NCBI GenBank assembly: GCA_937873455.1
Contig: CALMYG010000027.1
Coordinates: forward strand, 16,404 to 80,403
Reading direction: 5' to 3'
From: an uncultured Verrucomicrobiota bacterium
GTDB taxonomy: Bacteria; Verrucomicrobiota; Kiritimatiellia; CAIVKH01
DNA length: 64,000 bases
Below, piece by piece: positions 48,256 to 56,599 of this stretch. Made by a program: the position numbers and the translations under genes. Within the stretch, counting starts at the first letter, position 1; each line of letters starts with the position of its first letter. A model generated the notes under the pieces. The model ran no database searches. It was given only the letters and a program-made list of their open reading frames with translations, and was not told the DNA's origin.

Positions 48256-49412
48256 GACGCCACCTCCGCCGGCGCAACGGTTCGTAATCGTCGCCGGGCA
48301 TGCTTGGTCAGCATGACGATAAAGTGAACGATCATGCCGAGCACCACGATGCCGGTGGACACGTAAGGCAAGAGGCGCCCGATGTTGTGGGTCACCGCGA
48401 AGGTGGATGACTCGCCGCCTTCCGGCGTTTCCCGGTAGGACTGCTGATAAAACGTGTAGCCGCGATGCCGGAGGGGTTTGTTCATGGAAATGGTCAATTG
48501 GCGGGTGATGCCGTCGGCCTGGACTTCGACCAGGCTGGAAAAACTGCGCGGGGTCTGGGTGCCGGGATGAAGTTCTTTGCGGAAATCCAGCAGGGTGATC
48601 ATCAAAGGAAGCGGGCGGCGCTTGTGACGCAATCCGATGGCGTATTCGTCATCGCCTACCGGAATGACCAGCGGGGCGGTATCGTCGCCGAACAGCAAGA
48701 CCTGCTTCGGCTCCATGTCCGGCGAGGACACCAGGAACACGCCGGATGCGGTATTCTGCGAAGGTTCTTTCTCCGGGGGTGCGGCTTCGATGCGGCTGAT
48801 GTTGAATGAGCTGAGGTACGGCGAAGGCTCGGTGCGGGACTGATAGGCGCGGGCGTTGCCGTGATACCGCTCCACCTGGACCCGGATCGGAACCGGGGTG
48901 AATTCGAGCACATCGCCGGGCTGCAGGTTTTTGGTGTCGATGGCGTGGACCTCGCGGACCATGCCGTCGCGTTTCCACACCGCCACTTCCCACTCGTAGT
49001 AGGAATTGGCGACGTTCGAAGACTCGCCCTCCCACAGGGACAAGTAGGACTCCTCGCCGTAGTAGTGGGTGATCGCCCCGCCGATCAACATGATAAGCAG
49101 GCCGGCATGGATCATGAGGATGCCCGGACGCAGCGGTTGAAAAACCAGCATGTTGATCATGTAGCCGAGCAAGTTCAGGGTCAGAATGCCCAACACCAAC
49201 TTGCCGCCGGGAAACGGAATGACACCGAGCACCCACACCCACCAGGACGTAAAAAACTTTTCCTGGGCCGCGAACAGGCCATGTTCGACCTGATAGAGGG
49301 TTCCCCAAAAGGTCAGGATCATCAACACCAGCAACAACACCACGGTCAGCGGAATGGAAAACATCCACTGGACCGGGGAGGAGCCCCACCATTTTACCAG
49401 TTTTTCGGTCAT
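48252..49412 (-). CDS. resB: ResB-like cytochrome c biogenesis protein
   Basis: A 386-residue membrane protein: first helix PLTVVLLLVLMILTFWGTLYQVEHGLFAAQEKFFTSWW, then two more (LVLGILTLNLLGYMINML, ILMIHAGLLIMLIGGAITHYYGEE), a long periplasmic domain, and a C-terminal helix (LLPYVSTGIVVLGMIVHFIVML). TLYQVEHGLFAAQEKFF is a ResB/Ccs1 hallmark. It is the partner of CcsA in System II cytochrome c maturation. Translation starts in the overlap TAATG with the upstream lipoprotein gene, and its stop overlaps the ccsA start, so three genes are coupled. Confidence 0.86.
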   Translation of the reverse strand: MTEKLVKWWGSSPVQWMFSIPLTVVLLLVLMILTFWGTLYQVEHGLFAAQEKFFTSWWVWVLGVIPFPGGKLVLGILTLNLLGYMINMLVFQPLRPGILMIHAGLLIMLIGGAITHYYGEESYLSLWEGESSNVANSYYEWEVAVWKRDGMVREVHAIDTKNLQPGDVLEFTPVPIRVQVERYHGNARAYQSRTEPSPYLSSFNISRIEAAPPEKEPSQNTASGVFLVSSPDMEPKQVLLFGDDTAPLVIPVGDDEYAIGLRHKRRPLPLMITLLDFRKELHPGTQTPRSFSSLVEVQADGITRQLTISMNKPLRHRGYTFYQQSYRETPEGGESSTFAVTHNIGRLLPYVSTGIVVLGMIVHFIVMLTKHARRRLRTVAPAEVAS

Positions 49413-50098
49413 TACAAACTTTCCGGGCGCAAGCGCACCGAGCGGCTCAGCGCCTCAAAGGCGTCTTTCTGGGCGGCGAGGATGTTCGCCGCGCCGGTCA
49501 ACTTGATAAAGGCGGTTTGATCGCCCACCGGGATGATCGCGACCAGGGTGCCCAGCGGTGCGCCGACGGGCATCACCTCGGCAAAGTCAAACAAGCGGGC
49601 TTCGAAGCCGCCGATCGTGGGCACGCGCTTCGGCTGGCCGACAAACGCCCGCAACTGCTCGTCGGGAACGGACTGCTGAATCTGCCCGAGCCAGCGGCGG
49701 ATGTTCGCTTCGTCTCCGCCGACATCACCCGGGAACGAGAGGATCGTACATTCCTGGCCTTCCACCGTGAGCGTGGCGATGCGCATGCCGGAGGGCCCCA
49801 GGTTTGCCCAACCGGCGGGCGTATCCCACTCCAGCGGCACGGGGGGCGTTTGCATTTCCGGAGGCAAATCCGGCATGCGGGCGCTGGAGGCGGCTGGCGC
49901 GGCGGCCGGGGCCGGATCGGTTACCGTCGGCGCGACCGGTGCATACGGGTCCGGCGCAGCGACCGGGGCAACCGGAGCCCGGGCGTCATCGGCAATGAAA
50001 CTGATTTCGCGGTAGTGGCGCACCGTGCGGTCCGGCTGGTCGCAACCGATCGACACCGCCGCGAGGAACACACCCGTCATGAAAAGTCGATACGTCAT
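49412..50098 (-). CDS. Lipoprotein of unknown function in the cytochrome c operon
   Basis: A 228-residue exported lipoprotein; the lipobox SIGC gives Cys19. A proline/alanine-rich linker (APVAPVAAPDPYAPVAPTVTDPAPAAAPAASS) leads to a compact domain: PLEWDTPAGWANLGPSGMRIATLTVEGQECTILSFPGDVGGDEANIRRWLGQIQQ and TAFIKLTGAANILAAQKDAFEALSRSVR. That domain resembles conserved unknown proteins with GW..L......R.A.......CTI..FPG.GGG..AN..RW, often near cytochrome genes in PVC bacteria (recollection). It is first in the operon, with one-base overlap to resB. A role in haem delivery is possible but not shown. Confidence 0.75.
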   Translation of the reverse strand: MTYRLFMTGVFLAAVSIGCDQPDRTVRHYREISFIADDARAPVAPVAAPDPYAPVAPTVTDPAPAAAPAASSARMPDLPPEMQTPPVPLEWDTPAGWANLGPSGMRIATLTVEGQECTILSFPGDVGGDEANIRRWLGQIQQSVPDEQLRAFVGQPKRVPTIGGFEARLFDFAEVMPVGAPLGTLVAIIPVGDQTAFIKLTGAANILAAQKDAFEALSRSVRLRPESL

Positions 50099-50207
50099 AA
50101 GGGCCTAAACCTAGCCTAAGAGCCCGCCAAGTCAAGCAAGGCCGGATGGGTAAATGCCCACGCTTGCGGATTGAATTCACGGCGGGGGTCGGCTATGTTC
50201 CCCGGCC

Positions 50208-51680
50208 ATGTCACGCGTTACCGCCAAAAAATCCGAGTCCACCCCGCGTCCTCCGGTCGTCAGCCTGATCAGCCTGGGGTGCGCCAAAAACGAGGTGGAC
50301 AGCGAGCGCATTCTCGGCAAGTTGATCACCGCTGGGTTTATGGTCGCTGAGGATCCGTCCGAAGCCGATGTCTGCCTGGTCAACACCTGCGGGTTCATCA
50401 CCGATTCCCGGGAAGAGTCGGCCGGCGTCCTCCGCGAACTCCAAAGCCTCAAGACCGAGGGCCGGGTTAAATCCGTAGTCGCCCTCGGCTGCCTGGTCGA
50501 ACGTGCCGCCGGCGCGCCGGAAACCGACGGCTATCTGGCCCATGCCGATGCGCGGGTCGGCTTCCAGGATTATCCGCGCCTGGAAGCCATCTGCCGCGAA
50601 CTGGCCGAAGGCGCGCCGCGCCGCCCGTCCACGCCGGAAGGCGTGCCCGTGGTGATCGAAGACAAACGCTTCCAGGGCCTGACCGCCAAGGCTCAATCCT
50701 TTACCGCCAGCTACAACGCCTTTCTCACCGCCCCGCGCCTCCGGCTCGGGTCCCCGCATATCGCCCACCTCAAAATCAGCGAGGGCTGCTCCAATTTCTG
50801 CAAATTCTGCTCCATCCCGTACATCCGGGGCGTGCAGGTCAGTCGCCCGATCGAGGATATCGTACACGAGGCCCGGGAATTGATCGAAGGCGGGGCCCGC
50901 GAAATCAGCTTGATCGCTCAGGATACCACCAGCTACGGCCGGGACCTGTACGGATCCTACCGGCTCTCCGACCTGCTCCGCGCCCTGTATGCCATCGAGG
51001 ACGACGTCTGGTTCCGGTTGATGTATGCCTTCCCCCGCTTCCTGACCGATGACATGCTGAGCACCCTCGCGTCCGATCCCCGTATGTGTCCCTACATCGA
51101 CATGCCGTTGCAGCACATTGCCGACAAGATGCTCAGCGACATGGGGCGCGGCATGTTGAAAAAAGAAACCATCGCGCTGCTCGATCGCATTCGCGATGTC
51201 TGGCCGCACGGGGCGATCCGCACGACCTTCATCGTCGGCTATCCCGGCGAGACCGAGGCGCACTTCGAGGAACTGCTCGCATTTGTCCGCGAAGGCCGGT
51301 TTTCCCATGTCGGCGTTTTCATGTACTCGCACGAACCCAAAACGCCGTCGGCGCGCCTGGCCGACAACGTGCCGCTGGTCGAGAAAAAACGCCGCCGCGA
51401 CGCGATCATGGCCGCGCAACTGGAAGTATCCCGCGAGCGGCTTCGCCGCCTTGTCGGGCAAACGTTCCCGGTGATGGTGGACGGCCCGCCCGGCCCGGGG
51501 ATGGCCATTCCGCGAGGCGTTCACGCCCTCGCCCGCAGCCAACGCGAGGCCAGCGAAGTCGACGGCGTGATTTTCCTGCGCGGCCGCGCGGCGGCCCGCC
51601 TCGAACCGGGGACCATCGTTGAAGCCGCCGTCGAACAAAGCCTCGACTACGACCTGATCGCCCGACCGCTTGCGGAATAA
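50208..51680 (+). CDS. rimO: Ribosomal protein S12 methylthiotransferase RimO
   Basis: A 490-residue radical-SAM enzyme that adds a methylthio group to an Asp of ribosomal protein S12. The N-terminal domain has LGCAKNEVDSE, NTCGFITD and ALGCLVER for the first cluster. The radical-SAM cluster is Cys194, Cys198, Cys201 in EGCSNFCKFCSIP, followed by YIRGVQVSR and REISLIAQDTTSYGRDLYG. A TRAM domain closes the protein. LGCAKNEVDSE and AQDTTSYG favour RimO over the tRNA enzyme MiaB. Divergent from the cytochrome c operon; converges with the helicase at 51808 across a palindrome array. Confidence 0.93.
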   Translation: MSRVTAKKSESTPRPPVVSLISLGCAKNEVDSERILGKLITAGFMVAEDPSEADVCLVNTCGFITDSREESAGVLRELQSLKTEGRVKSVVALGCLVERAAGAPETDGYLAHADARVGFQDYPRLEAICRELAEGAPRRPSTPEGVPVVIEDKRFQGLTAKAQSFTASYNAFLTAPRLRLGSPHIAHLKISEGCSNFCKFCSIPYIRGVQVSRPIEDIVHEARELIEGGAREISLIAQDTTSYGRDLYGSYRLSDLLRALYAIEDDVWFRLMYAFPRFLTDDMLSTLASDPRMCPYIDMPLQHIADKMLSDMGRGMLKKETIALLDRIRDVWPHGAIRTTFIVGYPGETEAHFEELLAFVREGRFSHVGVFMYSHEPKTPSARLADNVPLVEKKRRRDAIMAAQLEVSRERLRRLVGQTFPVMVDGPPGPGMAIPRGVHALARSQREASEVDGVIFLRGRAAARLEPGTIVEAAVEQSLDYDLIARPLAE

Positions 51681-51709
51681 GCGCCGCACCCGCGCGGATG
51701 GCGCCCGAC

Positions 51710-51789
51710 TTCCAAACCTTGGAAAAACGCCGTCAAAAAAGTTCCAAGGTTTGGAACTTTTGGCGGGTTCATTTTCCAAGGTTTGGAAG
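51710..51789. repeat. Three-palindrome array, copy 2 (TTCCAAGGTTTGGAA family)
   Basis: TTCCAAACCTTGGAA (51710-51724), AAAGTTCCAA-GGT-TTGGAACTTT (51738-51760) and TTCCAAGGTTTGGAA (51774-51788) lie between the convergent rimO and dinG genes. The middle unit ends in T-runs on both sides and could act as a weak bidirectional terminator. The same order is found at 32476-32556. Confidence 0.8.
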
Positions 51790-51807
51790 ATTTGGCCGGG
51801 CGTCGGC

Positions 51808-53823
51808 TCAGGTAGCCGTATCGAGCTCGTCCCATTGCACCGGAGCGTCGGGCAGGGCTTTGAGAAAATAGCGGCCGTACCACTTGGCGTGAATGCGGGG
51901 ATCGAGAATGACCACGATGCCGGTATCGGTGGCGGAACGAATGAGGCGGCCCACGCCCTGCCGGAATTTGAGGATTGCTTCGGGGAGGGAGTACTGCTTG
52001 AACGGATCGCCGCCCTGTTCGGCGATGCGGTCCATCCGAGCCTTGACCACCGGTTCATCGGGCACCGCGAAGGGCAGCCGGGTGATGATGACGTTGCTCA
52101 AGGCCTCGCCCCGCACGTCCACGCCCATCCAGAAGCTGTCGAGGCCGAAGAGCACGCCGGCCGGCTCGTTCTTGAACCGCTCGATCATGGTATGGCGCGG
52201 CAATCCTTCGTGCTGGGAGAACACCGCATAACCAGAATCGGCGAGCCGTCCGACCGTCCGGGCGTGCAGGTCGCGCATGAATTTGGCATTGGTGCACAAG
52301 ACAAACGCCCGGGCCCGCGAATGATCAATGTACCGGTGCAAGGCGCGTTCGCACGCCGCCAGGTACGCCTCGCCAGAGGCGGGATCGGGCATGCCTTTGG
52401 GAATGTGGATGGTCATCTGCCGGGCGTAGTCATACGGCGAGCCGACCGAGGCGGTTTGCGCCGCTTCCGCCCCGATGCGCCGACAAAAATAATCGAGGCT
52501 GTCGTTCACCGCCAGGGTGGCGCTGGTCATGATGATGGTGCGGTCATCGCCAAACAGTTGGTCCTTGAGATGCGGCCCGACTTCGATGGGCGCCGAATAC
52601 ATCACGGTCTGGCGGCGGCGGGAACCTTCGCGTTCGAGCCAGTAGACCTGATCGTCCAGCGACTGGTTGAGGAACGTGTCCACCATCATGCGGATTTCCG
52701 CGCCGCGCCGACGGGAGGCGCTGAGTTCGGCGCGTACGTCCATGTTGTCGACTTCGTCGTGAATGGCCCGGAGTTCAGCGAGCAGGGCGTCGATCTTGTG
52801 GGGCAACGCGGTGGCGATGCCGAGCGGCTCGGGCACCACCCGCGCATAGCCCTTGGTGTCAAAGGCGGCCCATTGCTCAAGTTCACCCACCAAGACGGCC
52901 AGCTCGGCGCGGAGATCGGTGACCTGTTGGGCGGCCCGCCCCTTGCGCAACGCGACGAGCAGCCCCCGCGCCCCGTCGGCCGAATACAACCGGCGCAGCC
53001 AATATTCCACCGACGCCTGGGACAAGCGGATGCCGAGATGCTGGCTGGCGACGTTCTCCAGTTGATGGGCCTCGTCGAGAATGGCAATCCGGTAGTCCGG
53101 CAACAGGGAGGCGCCCTGCCCCTTCAATGCGAGGTCGGCAAAAAACAGGGAGTGGTTCACCACGACGACATGGGCGTTGCGTATGTCGCGCCGGGCCCGC
53201 ATGAAATGACACGGCGCGTATTCGGGACAGCGTTGCCACATGCAATTGCCGGCTTCGACTTGAACGGCGGACCAGACTTCCGGCGAAGGTTGAAAATCCA
53301 TGGACTGCAGCGAGCCGTCGCCCGGTTGATCCGCCCAGATCTGAATCCGTTCGATTTCCGGAACGTCCTCGGGACGAAACAAATCGCGCTCCATGCGGCG
53401 CGCGCGGGCGAGGCGGCGCAGGCAGAGGTAGTTGGACCGGCCCTTGGCCAGCACCGCCTTGAACGGGCGGCCAAGCAGGCGCTGGATCAGGGGAAGATCC
53501 TTGTTCATCAACTGCTCTTGCAGGCTGATGGTGTAGGTGGAAACCACCACCTGGATGTTTTGGTCGAGGGCGGCCTGAATCGCCGGGACGAGATACGCCA
53601 ACGATTTGCCGACGCCGGTGCCCGCCTCGACGGCGAGGTGATGACCTTCCTCAATGGCCCGGCTGACCAGGTCGGCCATTTCCGTTTGCTGCGGACGGGC
53701 CTCGAACCCAAAGGCGGCATCGCGGGCCAGCGGACCGCCGGGCGCGAAGAACCGCTGCACGGCGGGGCGAAGGACCGGGCGCTCGGGCGGGGGTGTTTCG
53801 TTTTCCTGGTACGGGGCGATCAT
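51808..53823 (-). CDS. DinG-type ATP-dependent helicase
   Basis: A 671-residue XPD/DinG family SF2 helicase. Motif I is EAGTGVGKS (66-74). Cysteines YLCLRR and GNCMWQRCPEYAPCHF fit the 4Fe-4S domain. Further motifs are VVVNHSLFFADL, LDEAHQL (DEAH), FGLDSFWMGVDVRGEALSNVIITRLPF and RQGVGRLIRS (motif VI). It unwinds DNA, R-loops or G-quadruplex-containing substrates by family precedent. No exonuclease domain is fused. It is divergent from the pseudopilin pair, with only 50 bp between starts. Confidence 0.9.
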   Translation of the reverse strand: MIAPYQENETPPPERPVLRPAVQRFFAPGGPLARDAAFGFEARPQQTEMADLVSRAIEEGHHLAVEAGTGVGKSLAYLVPAIQAALDQNIQVVVSTYTISLQEQLMNKDLPLIQRLLGRPFKAVLAKGRSNYLCLRRLARARRMERDLFRPEDVPEIERIQIWADQPGDGSLQSMDFQPSPEVWSAVQVEAGNCMWQRCPEYAPCHFMRARRDIRNAHVVVVNHSLFFADLALKGQGASLLPDYRIAILDEAHQLENVASQHLGIRLSQASVEYWLRRLYSADGARGLLVALRKGRAAQQVTDLRAELAVLVGELEQWAAFDTKGYARVVPEPLGIATALPHKIDALLAELRAIHDEVDNMDVRAELSASRRRGAEIRMMVDTFLNQSLDDQVYWLEREGSRRRQTVMYSAPIEVGPHLKDQLFGDDRTIIMTSATLAVNDSLDYFCRRIGAEAAQTASVGSPYDYARQMTIHIPKGMPDPASGEAYLAACERALHRYIDHSRARAFVLCTNAKFMRDLHARTVGRLADSGYAVFSQHEGLPRHTMIERFKNEPAGVLFGLDSFWMGVDVRGEALSNVIITRLPFAVPDEPVVKARMDRIAEQGGDPFKQYSLPEAILKFRQGVGRLIRSATDTGIVVILDPRIHAKWYGRYFLKALPDAPVQWDELDTAT

Positions 53824-53873
53824 GGCATAAAAGAAATGACAGAATCGGAAGCATACGCGATACTAAAAGCAAG

Positions 53874-54350
53874 ATGAATACAAATTGCCATCGGTTCGTT
53901 GTCCCTCACTCCCGCGGTCACGTGTTGCGCGGCGGCTTCACCTTGATCGAAGTGCTGGTGGTGCTGGCCATCATTTCCATCCTCGCCGGCATTGTCACCT
54001 TGAATATCGTCAACCGGCCCTCGGAGGCGAAAGTCGCGGCGGCCAAGACCCAATTGCGCGCGCTGAAATCCGGGGTAAACATGTACCGTACCGACAACGG
54101 CATGCCGCCGACCCTGGCGCAAGGGTTGGCCGCATTGATCACCAAGCCCACCCTGCCGCCCATTCCGCCCAATTATCCGGTCGAGGGTTATCTGGACACC
54201 CGGGTGCTTCCGAAAGATCCCTGGAAAAACGACTTTATCTACCTGGTGCCGGGGCGACGCGGCGAGGCGTTTGAAATTATTTCCTATGGAAGCGACGGGC
54301 AACCGGGCGGCGAAGGCGACGCCGCCGATCTCTCCAGTTCGGACCTGTAA
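53874..54350 (+). CDS. gspG: Type II secretion major pseudopilin (GspG-like)
   Basis: A 158-residue prepilin: basic leader, cleavage Gly21/Phe22 in RGGFTLIEVLVVLAIISILAGIV with Glu26 at +5, then EAKVAAAKTQLRALKSGVNMYRTDNGMPPTLAQGLAALITKP, and PKDPWKNDFIYLVPGRRGEAFEIISYGSDGQPGGEGDAADLSSSDL. The calcium-loop tail (SDGQPGGEGDAAD) is the GspG hallmark. GspG builds the pseudopilus of a type II secretion system. Other gsp genes are not in the window. The start chosen gives a normal 21-residue leader; a longer frame would overlap the divergent helicase start. Confidence 0.9.
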   Translation: MNTNCHRFVVPHSRGHVLRGGFTLIEVLVVLAIISILAGIVTLNIVNRPSEAKVAAAKTQLRALKSGVNMYRTDNGMPPTLAQGLAALITKPTLPPIPPNYPVEGYLDTRVLPKDPWKNDFIYLVPGRRGEAFEIISYGSDGQPGGEGDAADLSSSDL

Positions 54351-54390
54351 CCCGATCCCGCGCGCCAGGCTGATGCAACGCGACACGAAC

Positions 54391-54738
54391 ATGACGTCAC
54401 GATCTGCGCGTTCCGGCTTCACGTTGGTGGAGGCGATTGTCTCGATGGCCGTGGTGGCGATGACCGTTGCGGCGGCGGCATCCACGGTGTTGGTCGCCCG
54501 TCGCCTTGAGGTCGCTACGGACTTTTACCGTCAGGCGGCGCGAGCGGCCGAGCAACGTTACACCGAAACGTTGCTGGGGGTCGTCGACGAGGACGCGCCT
54601 CGCGGCGGAGGCGGCTTTCTCACCTGGGAGGAAGAAACGCTTGCCCCGAACCCGACGCGCAACGATCCCGGATGGGTGCTGTATCGCATCCGTTCATCGG
54701 ATGACCGGCGCACCGCGTCCTTCGCCGTGCGGCGATAA
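54391..54738 (+). CDS. Small pseudopilin-like protein with prepilin N-terminus
   Basis: A 115-residue protein read from MTSRSARSGFTLVEA; cleavage would be at Gly9/Phe10 with Glu14 at +5, followed by the hydrophobic helix IVSMAVVAMTVAAAASTVLVARRLEV. The remaining 75 residues are short and show no GspH/I/J/K signature I can name; a GspI-like minor pseudopilin is the best guess. An ATG at 54373 (adding six residues) is equally possible; neither has a strong Shine-Dalgarno. It is 40 bp after gspG, and its stop overlaps the pal terminator. Confidence 0.7.
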   Translation: MTSRSARSGFTLVEAIVSMAVVAMTVAAAASTVLVARRLEVATDFYRQAARAAEQRYTETLLGVVDEDAPRGGGGFLTWEEETLAPNPTRNDPGWVLYRIRSSDDRRTASFAVRR

Positions 54739-54767
54739 AAAAAGGCGTCCCGAAACCGGGACGCCTT
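54737..54767 (-). terminator. Rho-independent terminator of the tol-pal operon
   Basis: A 9 bp stem (GGCGTCCCG / CGGGACGCC, 54744-54752 and 54757-54765) with an AAAC loop; on the minus strand it is followed by U7 (A7 at 54737-54743). It is 22 bp past pal and touches the stop codon of the pseudopilin gene. Confidence 0.9.
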
Positions 54768-54789
54768 GCCTGCGGACTGTTTCCGCGAA

Positions 54790-55317
54790 TTAGAATAAGC
54801 TGAATTCGACGCGGCGGTTTTGACGCCATGCGGATTCATCGTGTCCGAACGCGGCCGGGCGTTCTTCGCCATAGCTGACCGTTTTGATGCGGTCGGCGGC
54901 GATGCCCAAACCGATGAGGTAGGCGCGAACCGCTTGCGCACGGCGCTCGCCCAAGGCGAGGTTGTATTCGTTGCTTCCGCGTTCATCGCAATGGCCTTCG
55001 GCGATCAAACCGACGTTCGGGTTGGAACGCAAGTACTGGGCAATGGTTTCCAGCGTGGCGCGTTCGGAACCGGCAATCTGGGAGCTGTCGTATTCGAAAT
55101 AGACCGGCGTGAATTGACTGGCCACCGCGCGCAGATCGTCGGGGTTCATCAAGCTGCCATACCCGGCGCCGTCCATAGGACCCAGCACGCCGCCGAAATC
55201 ACTCATGCCACCGACTCCGCCGGCGGTTTTCGGCTTTTTCTTACAGCCGACCGAGCCCGAAGCCACCACCACCGCCGCCAGCACCATGAACCCAAGAATT
55301 TTACGTGTTACCTTCAT
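54790..55317 (-). CDS. pal: Peptidoglycan-associated lipoprotein Pal
   Basis: A 175-residue lipoprotein with Cys25 after SGSVG and a glycine-rich linker to about 70, then the OmpA-C domain: TPVYFEYDSSQIAG, GLIAEGHCDERGSNEYNLALGERRAQAVRAYLIGLGI, and DRIKTVSYGEERPAAFGHDESAWRQNRRVEFSLF. The CDERGSNEYNLALGERRA block binds meso-diaminopimelate in peptidoglycan. It ties the outer membrane to the wall and to TolB. Last gene of the tol operon, 27 bp after tolB, followed by a strong terminator. Confidence 0.95.
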   Translation of the reverse strand: MKVTRKILGFMVLAAVVVASGSVGCKKKPKTAGGVGGMSDFGGVLGPMDGAGYGSLMNPDDLRAVASQFTPVYFEYDSSQIAGSERATLETIAQYLRSNPNVGLIAEGHCDERGSNEYNLALGERRAQAVRAYLIGLGIAADRIKTVSYGEERPAAFGHDESAWRQNRRVEFSLF

Positions 55318-55344
55318 CGTTGTTACCCTATGTGAAACTTATTG

Positions 55345-56571
55345 TTACCTGGACCATTTCGGCGCATACCAGTCGCCGTCATAATCGGTGAGGAGTATGG
55401 GAGGATCGCCCATGGTGTCAATGAGATAAACTTTAGATTTGTAATCGGCCCCTTTTCGGGCGATGGCGATGTGCCGTCCGTTGGGCGCCCAGGTGGGGTC
55501 CTCGTGGTCGGCGTGGTCGCTGGTGAGCTGGCGGCTCTCCCCGCCTCGCGGGTTGATGACATGAACCTGGAACTTCCCGCCGACCAGGCTGGTGTAGACA
55601 ATCTCGCCATGCGGGCCCCAATCCGGGGAGACATTCTGGCGACCACGGGTGGTGAGCTGGCGCGGCGTGCCGCCGCTGCGCGAAACCACAAACAGGTGCG
55701 GGGTGCCCGCCTGATCGGAGACAAATACCAATTCCCTGCCGTCGGGCGACCAGGCCGGACTGGCCTCCACCGCGCGGGGCGTGGTGGTGATGCGGGTGAG
55801 CGAACCGTCGCTGATGCGCATGATGTAGAGGTCGGGGTTGCCGTCCTTGGAGAGGATGACCGCCATGTCGCGACCGTCCGGCGAAACCGCGCCGCCGGTG
55901 TTCAACCCGGCAAAATTGACCACCCGGCTGCGGGCGCGGGTGTTGAGATCAATCCGGTAAATTGCGGAAAACACGCGGAGAAAGGAGGTGTAGTACACCG
56001 ACTGGTTATCGTGACCCCAACGCGGGGAGACGCCGATGTTCCGGTCGTTGGTAAGTTGCTGCAGGCCGCGCCCGTCGGAATCGGAAATATACAATTCCTT
56101 ATGGCCGGTGCGGGTGCCGAGCATCAGCAGCTTGGAGGAAGCAAAGCCGCGTTGTCCGGTGACCGCGCGCAGGATGTCATCGGCCGCTTCGTGGGCGATA
56201 CGCCGCACCCCGGAGGCATCGGCGCTGTAGGATTTGCTCAGCACCTGGCGGCGGGCGCTTTTCTGATTTACCTGGAGCTGGACCCGCATGGCGCCGCCGT
56301 CGAATTGGACGCGCCCGGTTACCGCGTAGTCGGCGAGATCGCCTTGGGCCGGGGCCAGCCATCCGGAACGGGCGATGCTGGTGGACAAAACCTGCTGGTA
56401 GGTCTGGGCGGCCTGATCCATGCTGAGTTGAATGCCGGAAAGGTCGATGGCGATTTTGCCGGCCCGCTTGGCCACGACGATATCCGAGGCCTGTGCCGCC
56501 GGACCCGCCCCCGCCCAGCACACGGCGGCCGCCACGACAATACGGATCAGTGAAGCACGACGGTATTTCAT
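55345..56571 (-). CDS. tolB: Tol-Pal system beta-propeller protein TolB
   Basis: A 408-residue periplasmic protein. The start at 56571 follows AGGAGA at good spacing and gives MKYRRASLIRIVVAAAVCWAGAGPAAQA as signal peptide; the in-frame ATG at 56625 is less suited. The N-terminal domain (about 28-150) is followed by repeated propeller blades with SPRWGHDNQSVYYTSF, SPDGRDMAVILSKDGNPDLYIM, SPDGRELVFVSDQAGTPHLFVV and APNGRHIAIARKG. TolB moves between Pal and the TolQRA energy complex during outer-membrane constriction. It lies between tolA and pal in the usual order. Confidence 0.94.
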   Translation of the reverse strand: MKYRRASLIRIVVAAAVCWAGAGPAAQASDIVVAKRAGKIAIDLSGIQLSMDQAAQTYQQVLSTSIARSGWLAPAQGDLADYAVTGRVQFDGGAMRVQLQVNQKSARRQVLSKSYSADASGVRRIAHEAADDILRAVTGQRGFASSKLLMLGTRTGHKELYISDSDGRGLQQLTNDRNIGVSPRWGHDNQSVYYTSFLRVFSAIYRIDLNTRARSRVVNFAGLNTGGAVSPDGRDMAVILSKDGNPDLYIMRISDGSLTRITTTPRAVEASPAWSPDGRELVFVSDQAGTPHLFVVSRSGGTPRQLTTRGRQNVSPDWGPHGEIVYTSLVGGKFQVHVINPRGGESRQLTSDHADHEDPTWAPNGRHIAIARKGADYKSKVYLIDTMGDPPILLTDYDGDWYAPKWSR

Positions 56572-56599
56572 CAAATTTCTCCTGTTGGTAATGGGGCGG

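Noticed and set aside
51670..53877. A 735-residue plus-strand frame opposite the helicase
   Set aside because: Shadow of the DinG-type gene, whose helicase motifs are intact on the minus strand.
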